Assembly (NCBI GenBank): GCA_028288025.1
Contig: JAQBOM010000012.1
Coordinates: forward strand, 62,001-126,000
Length of the DNA stretch: 64,000 bases
Reading direction: 5' to 3'
Source of the DNA: Mucilaginibacter sp.
GTDB lineage: Bacteria; Bacteroidota; Bacteroidia; Sphingobacteriales; Sphingobacteriaceae
Below, piece after piece: positions 1 to 6,622 of the stretch (within the stretch, counting starts at the first letter, position 1; each line of letters starts with the position of its first letter). The notes below the pieces were generated by a model. That model searched no databases. It was given only the letters and a program-made list of their open reading frames with translations, and was not told the origin of the DNA. The position numbers and the translations under genes are program-made.

Positions 1-2661
1 TTACAGTCAAGCAATATTTCAGTAATTAATGCCGTAACCAATACCGTAACAGCTTCAATAGCCGGCGCAACACCAATAGGTGTGTCGGTAAGCGCTGATG
101 GCAGCCTGTTGTACGTAACGAATGAAGGGTCGGGCGATGTTTCAGCGATCAGCACTGCAAGCAACGCGGTGGTCTCCACCTGCCATATCGGTAAGGTAGC
201 TGATTCCTTTGGCAACTTTGTTACGGGAGGTGTAAGTTGCAGCGGCATACCAACTAAATTTACCATTACAGTAAACCCTATCCCAATCTTGCCAGCCATT
301 ATCACCACCACCCCCGCCACGGGCAATATTTCCGCCTGTGCTGGTACAGCCTCGGCAAGCCCTGACATCCGTCAATTCACGGTGTCGGGCAGTAACCTAA
401 CCGGTGATATTACCACAACCGCGCCTGCCGGTTTTGAGGTGTCATTAGCCCCGGGCAGCGGCTTTGCTAATAGCGTTGTACTTAACCAATCCGGCGGGTC
501 GGTAAGTAATGTTGTTGTGTATGCGCGTTCGGGCAGTGCTGCGCCGGCAGGCAATATATCTGGTAATGTGGTGCTTACTTCCGCGGGCGCAGCCACCCAA
601 AATGTAAAGGTAACCGGCAGGATAAATCTCTTGCCTGCGATAAATAGTGTAGCCAGCCAGGCTTTCAATAGTGGTACGACTACAACGGCAATTATTTTTC
701 CGGGTACGGCCAGCGGTATTAACTGGGTTAATGATACACCCGGCATTGGCCTTGCAGCAAGCGGCAGCGGTAACATACCGCCTTTCACCGCGATAAACAT
801 CAGCAACAGCCCGGTGACCGCCACTGTTACGGCTATCCCGGTTTCCTCTGAGTTTGCTTATGTGGCAAATATCAATTTAAATACCCTCTCGGTTATTAAT
901 ATCCAAACCAATCAGGTGCAATCTACTATAACGGTCGGGTTTCACCCATATGGTCTTTTGGTAAGTCCCGATGGCAGCCGGATGTATGTGACAAATAACG
1001 GTTCAAATACTGTTTCGGTGATCAATATTATAACCAATACGTTAATAACTACGATTCCGGTGGGTCAAAACCCTTATGGCCTGGCGGGAAGCCCCGATGG
1101 TACCCGGATATACGTGACCAACGGCGGTTCAAATAATATATCGGTGATCAATACTGCCTCTAACATGGTAATAGCGACAACAAGCGTGGGCCAAAACCCC
1201 CGTGATGTATCGGTAAGCCCTGATGGCACTGTGTTGTATGTGACGAACTACTATGATGGCACTGTGTCAGTGATCAATGCAATAACCAACGCGGTATCCA
1301 CCATTGTGGTAGGCACGAGCCCCGATGCAGTAGCGGTGAGCCCTGACGGCAGCCGGGTGTATGTAACCAATTATTTTTCTTCCAATGTTTCAGTGATCAA
1401 TACTGTAACTAACGCGGTGATAGCTACAATCGCGGTGAAACCAAACCCTGCCGGCATAGCTTTAACCTCTGATGGCAGCCGCATGTATGTTGTAAATACA
1501 AGTTCAAATACGGTAACTGTGATCAATACCGCAACCAACGCGGTAGTAGCTACAATCGTCGTGGGCTTACAACCTTTTGGCGTATCAGTAAGCGCTGATG
1601 GCAGCAGGTTGTATGTAACAAGCACCAATGATGGTACTGTTTCTGTGATCAATACCGCTACAAATGGGGTAACAACCACGATCACAAGTGGATTATTTCC
1701 CAGTTCATTCGGCGCCTTTGTTACCGGGGGAAGAGCCTGCGGCGGCATGCCCATTACTTTTACTATTACGGTAAATCCCGCGCCGACCATCATAGCCGGT
1801 ACGGTAACAGGCGTTATTTCTGCCTGTGCGGGCACAGCGTCTGCAAGCCCTAATATTCAGCAATTTACCGTTTTAGGGGCCAACTTAACCAGAGACATTA
1901 CCGTAAATGCGCCGTCAAACTTTGAAATATCTCTTTCGGCAAACAGTGGTTACAGCAATAACGTTATCCTTATTCAAACCGCAGGGACTGTGAATAAGGT
2001 AATTATGTATGTACGTTCAGCGGCAGGTGCACCTACGGGAACACTATCCGGAGATGTTACGCTTACATCTGCTGGCGTGGTTACCCAGGCGGTTTCAGTA
2101 ACCGGCACAGTAAATATGGTTCCGATAATAAATGCGATAGCCAGTCAAACGGTGGATAGGGGAGCGCTTACCAATGCCGTTAATTTTACAGGTACCGCTA
2201 CAGCTGTTAACTGGACTAACGATACGCCGGCCATTGGATTGCCCGCAAGCGGCGTCGGCGATATACTATCGTTTACTGCGGTTAATCCCGGCAGCTCGCC
2301 ATTGATAGCTACAATTACGGCAAATACAAGTGGCACCAGTTGTGCCGGTGCGCCGGTTACATTTACAATTACAGTAAGTACCAACAATTTTATTTATAAC
2401 ATTGTTGTCCCAAATACGTTCACACCAAATGGCGATGGCATAAATGATACCTGGGTGATTGAAAAACTTAATATCTTCCCGAATTGTACGGTTGATATAT
2501 ACAACCGATACGGAGAAAAGGTATATTCGTCCATTGGCTACGGAACACCGTGGGATGGAAAACATCGAGGTGCGAAACTGCCGGTCAGCACTTATTATTA
2601 TATTATAAACCTTAAAAATGGCAGCAAAATTTTATCAGGCGGGATAACTATTATCAGATAA
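1..2661 (+). CDS. YVTN beta-propeller protein with T9SS type B (CHU_C) sorting domain, 5'-partial
   Basis: The frame is open from base 1, so the start lies upstream of the window. A GTG at 82 is internal, because blade-like sequence (NISVINAVTN) precedes it. Bases 1-240 hold the last blades of one propeller. Bases 850-1740 hold a second propeller of about seven blades with repeated YVTN and SVIN motifs. Each propeller is followed by an FTITVNP Ig/PKD-like segment and a second beta-rich module (AGTASASP, then AINxxASQ), so the unit is duplicated. The end (about 2410-2658, from NTFTPNGDGINDTW) is a CHU_C gliding-motility C-terminal domain, the type B signal for type IX secretion. The product is probably a large cell-surface or secreted adhesin-like protein. 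Its PorP/SprF partner gene follows 2 nt downstream. The ligand is unknown. Confidence 0.93.
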   Translation, partial: LQSSNISVINAVTNTVTASIAGATPIGVSVSADGSLLYVTNEGSGDVSAISTASNAVVSTCHIGKVADSFGNFVTGGVSCSGIPTKFTITVNPIPILPAIITTTPATGNISACAGTASASPDIRQFTVSGSNLTGDITTTAPAGFEVSLAPGSGFANSVVLNQSGGSVSNVVVYARSGSAAPAGNISGNVVLTSAGAATQNVKVTGRINLLPAINSVASQAFNSGTTTTAIIFPGTASGINWVNDTPGIGLAASGSGNIPPFTAINISNSPVTATVTAIPVSSEFAYVANINLNTLSVINIQTNQVQSTITVGFHPYGLLVSPDGSRMYVTNNGSNTVSVINIITNTLITTIPVGQNPYGLAGSPDGTRIYVTNGGSNNISVINTASNMVIATTSVGQNPRDVSVSPDGTVLYVTNYYDGTVSVINAITNAVSTIVVGTSPDAVAVSPDGSRVYVTNYFSSNVSVINTVTNAVIATIAVKPNPAGIALTSDGSRMYVVNTSSNTVTVINTATNAVVATIVVGLQPFGVSVSADGSRLYVTSTNDGTVSVINTATNGVTTTITSGLFPSSFGAFVTGGRACGGMPITFTITVNPAPTIIAGTVTGVISACAGTASASPNIQQFTVLGANLTRDITVNAPSNFEISLSANSGYSNNVILIQTAGTVNKVIMYVRSAAGAPTGTLSGDVTLTSAGVVTQAVSVTGTVNMVPIINAIASQTVDRGALTNAVNFTGTATAVNWTNDTPAIGLPASGVGDILSFTAVNPGSSPLIATITANTSGTSCAGAPVTFTITVSTNNFIYNIVVPNTFTPNGDGINDTWVIEKLNIFPNCTVDIYNRYGEKVYSSIGYGTPWDGKHRGAKLPVSTYYYIINLKNGSKILSGGITIIR

Positions 2662-2663
2662 CG

Positions 2664-3677
2664 ATGAAGAGAATTTTACACGTATTAATTGTTTTTTTTG
2701 CGGTTATCCATTGCTCATTCGCGCAGCAGCGGCCTCAATATACCCAATATGTTTTTAATAATTACCTGTTAAACCCCGCTGTGGGAGGGATTGAAAACTA
2801 TACCGATGTTAAGGCGGGCTACCGCAGCCAGTGGACCGGTTTGCAGGGAGCTCCGGTGACCAGTTACTTAACTGTTAATGCCCCACTCGGAAAAAACTTT
2901 TTGGAGGGAGACGCTGCCTCCGCATCAAATGGCAGCGATAATCCCTCAAGCAGATTATATACACAGGGTTATATGGCTGCCGAGCCCCACCATGGCATCG
3001 GGTTTATGCTGGTGACTGACCAGGCAGGCCCCATAACGCAAACCAATATCGACGCCACTTATGCATATCATCTTGGCCTGGCGCCCCGTTTGAACCTGGC
3101 GGTGGGGGTTTCGGCAGGGGTAAATCACGTGAGTTTAAACACTTCCCTGCTTACGCTCGAAAATCCGTTCGATCCGGCTATAGCCAACGGTAACAACAGC
3201 CAGTGGAAGCCCGACTTAGGTGTTGGGGCATGGCTATATTCAGCAGAATATTATTTTGGAGCATCGGTGCAGCAGCTATTGCCTCAAACGTTGTATTTTA
3301 GTAATAATAATGCCTACAATCAAAGTAAAACCGTCCCCCAATATTTTTTTACCGGCGGGTTTAAGGTTTTTATATCTGATGACGTAACGCTTCTGCCTTC
3401 ATTCCTGGTAAAGATTATAAAACCGCTGCCACTTACGTACGATCTTAATGCAAAGTTTTCGTTTAAGGACAGGTTCTGGATAGGCGGATCGTATCGCCGG
3501 GACGACTCATTTGGCGTATTGGCCGGCATCAACATCAACTCATTTATCAATGTTGGCTATTCGTACGATATTACGACCTCGGCTTTAAATACGGTTAGTA
3601 ACGGCAGTCACGAAATTGTTATCAGCTTACTGCTCAATAACAGGTACAAGGTAACCTGTCCACAGCGGAATTTTTAA
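2664..3677 (+). CDS. PorP/SprF family type IX secretion system membrane protein
   Basis: 337 residues. A cleavable signal peptide (about residues 1-20, ending SFAQQ) is followed by the family hallmark QYTQYVFNNYLLNPA. The rest is an aromatic-rich outer-membrane beta-barrel pattern, typical of the PorP/SprF family (TIGR03519). Members of this family usually sit directly beside a CHU_C-tailed giant protein and help secrete or anchor that substrate at the cell surface through the type IX system. That arrangement is seen here: the start lies 2 nt after the stop of the YVTN/CHU_C gene, so the two are almost certainly co-transcribed. The length is normal for the family and the reading frame is intact. 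Confidence 0.93.
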   Translation: MKRILHVLIVFFAVIHCSFAQQRPQYTQYVFNNYLLNPAVGGIENYTDVKAGYRSQWTGLQGAPVTSYLTVNAPLGKNFLEGDAASASNGSDNPSSRLYTQGYMAAEPHHGIGFMLVTDQAGPITQTNIDATYAYHLGLAPRLNLAVGVSAGVNHVSLNTSLLTLENPFDPAIANGNNSQWKPDLGVGAWLYSAEYYFGASVQQLLPQTLYFSNNNAYNQSKTVPQYFFTGGFKVFISDDVTLLPSFLVKIIKPLPLTYDLNAKFSFKDRFWIGGSYRRDDSFGVLAGININSFINVGYSYDITTSALNTVSNGSHEIVISLLLNNRYKVTCPQRNF

Positions 3678-3730
3678 TCGGCCGCTTATTAAAATACTGC
3701 AAATTTAGGGCAGAAATTATATATAACGCC

Positions 3731-4513
3731 ATGCGGATCACGATTATAGGTTCGGGTAATGTAGCAACCCATATGGGTGCGGCTTTTAAAAATGCCGGCC
3801 ACCAAATAATACAGGTTTATAGCAGGGATATGCAGAATGCTGCTTTGCTGGCCTATCATATCGGGGCGGAAGCGGTTGACCATTTGGACCGGATCAACCC
3901 CGAAACCGATCTGTTTATCATTTCTGTAAAAGACGACGCTATTATTCCCACGGCGCAAACACTGGCTAAATATCAAAAATTAATTGTGCATACTTCCGGA
4001 GCGACTGACCTGGGAGCGTTATCGGCAGTTAATCCGAAAGCCGGCGTTTTATATCCTTTGCAAACCCTAAGCAAGATCAGGGAAGTAGATTTTAATACGG
4101 TGCCAATTTGTATCGAAGGTGTCGATAATGACATAACGCATTTACTTGAGCAACTGGCTCAAACTATCAGCAAAAATGTTTATCGTGTAAATTCTGATCA
4201 GCGCAGGGTACTTCACCTGGCAGCTGTTTTTGCATGTAACTTCCCTAATTACCTTTATGGCGTTGCCAGGGATCTTTTGGCAAAACAAAACATGGAATTT
4301 GAGATGCTGCGCCCGTTGATCCTGGAAACCGCCCAAAAAGTTCAAAACCATCTTCCGCAGGAAGTCCAGACCGGGCCGGCCGAACGTAACGATCAAAGTA
4401 CAATGGCCGCGCACCTGCAAATGCTTCATAATGAGCCACAATTACAGGAGTTATATAACTTATTAAGTCAGGCTATTATCAAAAAGGATAATGGGCGGCA
4501 AGGGCGTAAGTAA
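3731..4513 (+). CDS. Rossmann-fold DUF2520 domain protein
   Basis: 260 residues. The N-terminus MRITIIGSGNVATHMG is a GxGxxA/G dinucleotide-binding loop like that of ProC-type reductases. The C-terminal half (from about residue 125; motif AAVFACNFPNYLY) matches the helical DUF2520 domain. These proteins resemble F420- or NADP-dependent oxidoreductases, but no substrate is established. The gene is followed closely by the ferredoxin and iscX genes, though a promoter-like box just after its stop suggests ferredoxin is separately transcribed. The ATG at 3731 is the natural start because the nucleotide-binding strand begins at residue 2. Confidence 0.85.
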   Translation: MRITIIGSGNVATHMGAAFKNAGHQIIQVYSRDMQNAALLAYHIGAEAVDHLDRINPETDLFIISVKDDAIIPTAQTLAKYQKLIVHTSGATDLGALSAVNPKAGVLYPLQTLSKIREVDFNTVPICIEGVDNDITHLLEQLAQTISKNVYRVNSDQRRVLHLAAVFACNFPNYLYGVARDLLAKQNMEFEMLRPLILETAQKVQNHLPQEVQTGPAERNDQSTMAAHLQMLHNEPQLQELYNLLSQAIIKKDNGRQGRK

Positions 4514-4519
4514 TTTTGT

Positions 4520-4528
4520 TACTTTTGC
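4520..4528 (+). promoter_or_regulatory. Candidate -7 promoter box (TACTTTTGC) of ferredoxin gene
   Basis: TACTTTTGC matches the Bacteroidota sigma-ABfr -7 consensus TAnnTTTG exactly. It ends 4 nt before the ATG at 4533, so transcription would start at or next to the start codon. I found no convincing -33 TTG at the usual distance, so the call rests on the -7 box alone. Confidence 0.5.
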
Positions 4529-4532
4529 ACAA

Positions 4533-4865
4533 ATGGACATTTTTAAAGTTAAAATAAACTTTGAAGAAAAAGGCCTCGAACCCGTTGAATTACCTATTGC
4601 CGAAGGGGAATCTGTATTGGACGTGTGCCTTGAAAACGGTATTGAGCTACAGCACAATTGCGGCGGCGTTTGCGGATGCAGCACCTGCCAGGTATATGTA
4701 AATAATGGCATGGATAATATCCAGGAAATATCAGACAAGGAAGAGGATTTTATCGACAGAGCGGTAAACCCGCGTATCAATTCGCGGTTGGGTTGCCAGT
4801 GCGTTATAATCGACGGCGATATTGAGATCACATTGCCTAACCAGTCGCAGTTTTTGGGTCATTAG
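4533..4865 (+). CDS. fdx: Adrenodoxin-type 2Fe-2S ferredoxin
   Basis: 110 residues from the ATG at 4533. A further ATG at 4491 lies inside the preceding gene and upstream of a promoter box, so it is unlikely. The cluster ligands are visible as C43-x5-C49-x2-C52, with C88 or C90 as the fourth ligand, in the order typical of vertebrate/ISC-type ferredoxins. The protein is a soluble one-electron carrier. The iscX gene 54 nt downstream repeats the fdx-iscX adjacency of proteobacterial isc operons, which points to a role in iron-sulfur cluster assembly. No other isc or suf genes are in the window. Confidence 0.9.
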   Translation: MDIFKVKINFEEKGLEPVELPIAEGESVLDVCLENGIELQHNCGGVCGCSTCQVYVNNGMDNIQEISDKEEDFIDRAVNPRINSRLGCQCVIIDGDIEITLPNQSQFLGH

Positions 4866-4867
4866 TA

Positions 4868-4902
4868 ATGATTACACCGATCCGGAAAGATTTCACCGAT
4901 TT
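4868..4902 (+). repeat. ACCGAT-word repeat, left of iscX
   Basis: Words of the form GATTACACCGAT and GATTTCACCGAT occur here. The reverse complement of the same words lies on the other side of iscX, at about 5243-5277, so the two copies form an inverted pair around the gene. Confidence 0.55.
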
Positions 4903-4919
4903 GGTTCATACAGGATAAA

Positions 4920-5162
4920 ATGAAAGACAACAAATTTACCTTACCTATACATTGGAACGATCACGAAGATATCGCCATTGAACTTTATGAAAAGTTTGGC
5001 GACGATTTTGACGAATCAAAGATATACCGCATCCGGTTTACCGATCTTTTGGAATGGGTGCTTACTCTTCCAAATTTTGCCGGTACCCGCGAGGAATCAA
5101 ACGAAGGGCATCTTGAGCAGATCCAATCGGCCTGGGTTTATGAATGGCGGGATAACCAGTAG
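4920..5162 (+). CDS. iscX: Iron-sulfur cluster assembly protein IscX
   Basis: 80 residues, close to the family size of 65-80. Conserved features are LPIHWNDHEDIAIELYEKF at the N-terminus, the RFTDLLEWVLTLPNF segment, and the acidic C-terminus with SNEGHLEQIQSAWVYEW. IscX (YfhJ) is a small acidic helical protein that binds the cysteine desulfurase IscS and modulates frataxin-dependent cluster assembly. The preceding gene is the 2Fe-2S ferredoxin, the same partner as in classical isc operons. The N-terminus carries about ten extra residues compared with the E. coli protein. Confidence 0.88.
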   Translation: MKDNKFTLPIHWNDHEDIAIELYEKFGDDFDESKIYRIRFTDLLEWVLTLPNFAGTREESNEGHLEQIQSAWVYEWRDNQ

Positions 5163-5242
5163 TTCAGTTTGCAGTTTTTAGTTGGCAGCAGGCAGTGTTA
5201 AATTTATTTGTTCAGTTGCCGACCGTGAGCAAACAATCAATA

Positions 5243-5278
5243 ATCGGTGGAATTACCCGGCAATCGGTGAAATCATAA
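5243..5278 (+). repeat. ATCGGTG-word repeat, right of iscX
   Basis: AATCGGTGGAATT and AATCGGTGAAATC words occur here. They are the reverse complement of the word set at 4868-4902. The intervening stretch 5163-5242 otherwise holds only CAGTTTGCAG-like words and no gene. Confidence 0.5.
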
Positions 5279-5282
5279 ATAC

Positions 5283-5804
5283 ATGGAATCATTCTTACAT
5301 AAGCTAAAAAATATTACCACCTTCATTTTTGATGTGGATGGCGTGTTGACAGATGGTACCGTTTACGTAAAGGAAGACGGCGAGCAAAGCCGGGCTTTCA
5401 ACATCAAGGATGGTTATGCGCTGCAGCTTGCGGTTAAATGCGGCTATAATGTTTGTGCCGTTTCGGGCAGCCGGTCAAAAAGCGCTATTTTCAGGTTAAA
5501 CAGCCTTGGTGTGAAAGATGTATATATGGGTATCCATACCAAGATCGAAAAAATCAAAATTTATCTTGAAGAAAAAAGCATCAGCCCGGAAGAGGTATTA
5601 TACATGGGCGACGACATCCCCGAGCTTGAGGCCATGCGACTGGTAGGCTTGCCCGTTTGTCCCGCAGATGCGGTTGAAGAAATTAAAGCCGCCAGCCTGT
5701 ACGTTTCGCCCTGTGCCGGCGGTAAAGGCTGCGCCAGGGACGTGATTGAAAAAGTGCTGAAAATACAAGGCAAGTGGATGAAGGAAGATGCCTATAGCTG
5801 GTAG
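5283..5804 (+). CDS. kdsC: KdsC-type HAD phosphatase (KDO-8-phosphate phosphatase family)
   Basis: 173 residues, the family size. HAD motif I is FDVDGVLTDG (about residues 17-26, nucleophile Asp and acid/base Asp). Motif II is VSGSRS and motif IV is MGDDIPELEAM. There is no cap domain, as expected for the C0 subfamily, which acts as a tetramer. KdsC hydrolyses 3-deoxy-D-manno-octulosonate 8-phosphate to KDO in lipopolysaccharide synthesis. Related YrbI-like enzymes act on other acyl-sugar phosphates, so the exact substrate is inferred. The gene is intact and followed by maf on the same strand, separated by a word-repeat spacer. Confidence 0.85.
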   Translation: MESFLHKLKNITTFIFDVDGVLTDGTVYVKEDGEQSRAFNIKDGYALQLAVKCGYNVCAVSGSRSKSAIFRLNSLGVKDVYMGIHTKIEKIKIYLEEKSISPEEVLYMGDDIPELEAMRLVGLPVCPADAVEEIKAASLYVSPCAGGKGCARDVIEKVLKIQGKWMKEDAYSW

Positions 5805-5814
5805 GGTGTGGAGT

Positions 5815-5920
5815 GTGGACCATAGTCCATGGTCGATAGTCCATAGATATAAGACGGAAAATAAATAAATACTTACATTAGTAAAGCTTAGCCATGGTCT
5901 ATCGACTATGGTACATGGAC
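5815..5920. repeat. CCATAGTC/CCATGGTCGATAG word repeat with dyad symmetry
   Basis: Two arms (5815-5846 and 5891-5920) are built from permuted words such as CCATAGTCCATGGTCGATAG. The second arm is largely the reverse complement of the first, so a hairpin with a loop of about 45 nt is possible. The same words recur at 53429-53460. Confidence 0.7.
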
Positions 5921-5926
5921 TAAAAA

Positions 5927-6490
5927 ATGAACCTTCCCCCAATCATCCTTGCTTCAAAATCGCCGCGCAGGCAGGAACTGCTGAGGTTAATGGACATTAA
6001 CTTCCGCGTGGTTTTAAAAGAAGTTGATGAATCCTACCCCGATAACTTAAAGCCCGAAGAAGTAGCCGTTTACATTGCCGAAAAGAAGGCACAGGCGTTT
6101 GATGAAACGATAGAAAATGAGATCGTAATTACTGCTGATACAATTGTGGTTGTTGGGAATAAAATACTTGGCAAGCCGGAGTCGGCGGAGCATGCGATTG
6201 AAATGCTTCAAATGCTTTCCGGGCGGATGCACCAGGTAATTACAGGCGTATGCCTGCTGTACAAACATGGATACCATACCTTTTACGATGTATCGGAAGT
6301 GTTTTTCGGAGAGCTTAGTGATTCAGAGATCGGGGATTATGTAAATAAGTATAACCCACTTGATAAAGCCGGCTCGTATGGCATACAGGAACGTATCGGG
6401 CTGATCGGTATTGAAAAAATAAACGGCTCATATACCAATGTGGTAGGCTTGCCAACCGAAAAATTGTACCGCGAGTTGATGAAATTGTAA
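5927..6490 (+). CDS. maf: Maf family nucleoside triphosphate pyrophosphatase
   Basis: 187 residues, standard length. The N-terminal signature ASKSPRRQELLRLM (about residues 9-22) is the Maf loop. The core ITADTIVVVGNKILGKP and the C-terminal DKAGSYGIQE with the following GSYTNVVGLP are all present. Maf enzymes hydrolyse noncanonical or canonical dTTP/UTP or CTP/m5UTP to the monophosphate and limit misincorporation. The sequence most resembles the YhdE (dTTP/UTP) branch, which is inference. The gene ends about 40 nt before a dispersed repeat and converges on the SNF2 helicase gene. Confidence 0.9.
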   Translation: MNLPPIILASKSPRRQELLRLMDINFRVVLKEVDESYPDNLKPEEVAVYIAEKKAQAFDETIENEIVITADTIVVVGNKILGKPESAEHAIEMLQMLSGRMHQVITGVCLLYKHGYHTFYDVSEVFFGELSDSEIGDYVNKYNPLDKAGSYGIQERIGLIGIEKINGSYTNVVGLPTEKLYRELMKL

Positions 6491-6530
6491 ATGTTTTTTG
6501 CGTGACTGCTGACATGTGTCAGCTGCAAAA

Positions 6531-6622
6531 ATTCGATCCCGCACGTGCGGGAGAAATTTCGAAACGGCGAAGCCCTCTTGAGTGCCTTGATAAAACAACT
6601 AACCTCGAAAAATCCGAAATCA
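6531..6622. repeat. Dispersed repeat: CCCGCACGTGCGGG palindrome plus CGGCGAAGCC element
   Basis: A perfect palindrome (TCCCGCACGTGCGGGA, 6537-6552) is followed by an approximately 60-bp segment starting GAAACGGCGAAGCC and ending CCGAAATCA. The segment is nearly identical to 32897-32959. The palindrome also recurs at 36610-36630. The right end supplies the stop codon of the SNF2 gene on the minus strand. Confidence 0.8.

Noticed and set aside
372..1835. Long minus-strand frames (372-824 and 1371-1835) under the YVTN gene
   Set aside because: They are shadows of a repetitive Thr/Val/Asn-rich coding frame. Their products are low-complexity Val/Pro/Leu without motifs.
4491..4532. Upstream ATG extension of the ferredoxin
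   Set aside because: It overlaps the previous gene, precedes the promoter box, and adds residues not seen in ferredoxins.
6531..6552. TTCGATCCCGCA as the T-arm of a tRNA gene
   Set aside because: No acceptor, anticodon or D-arm can be folded around it. It is part of the dispersed palindrome, with copies elsewhere.
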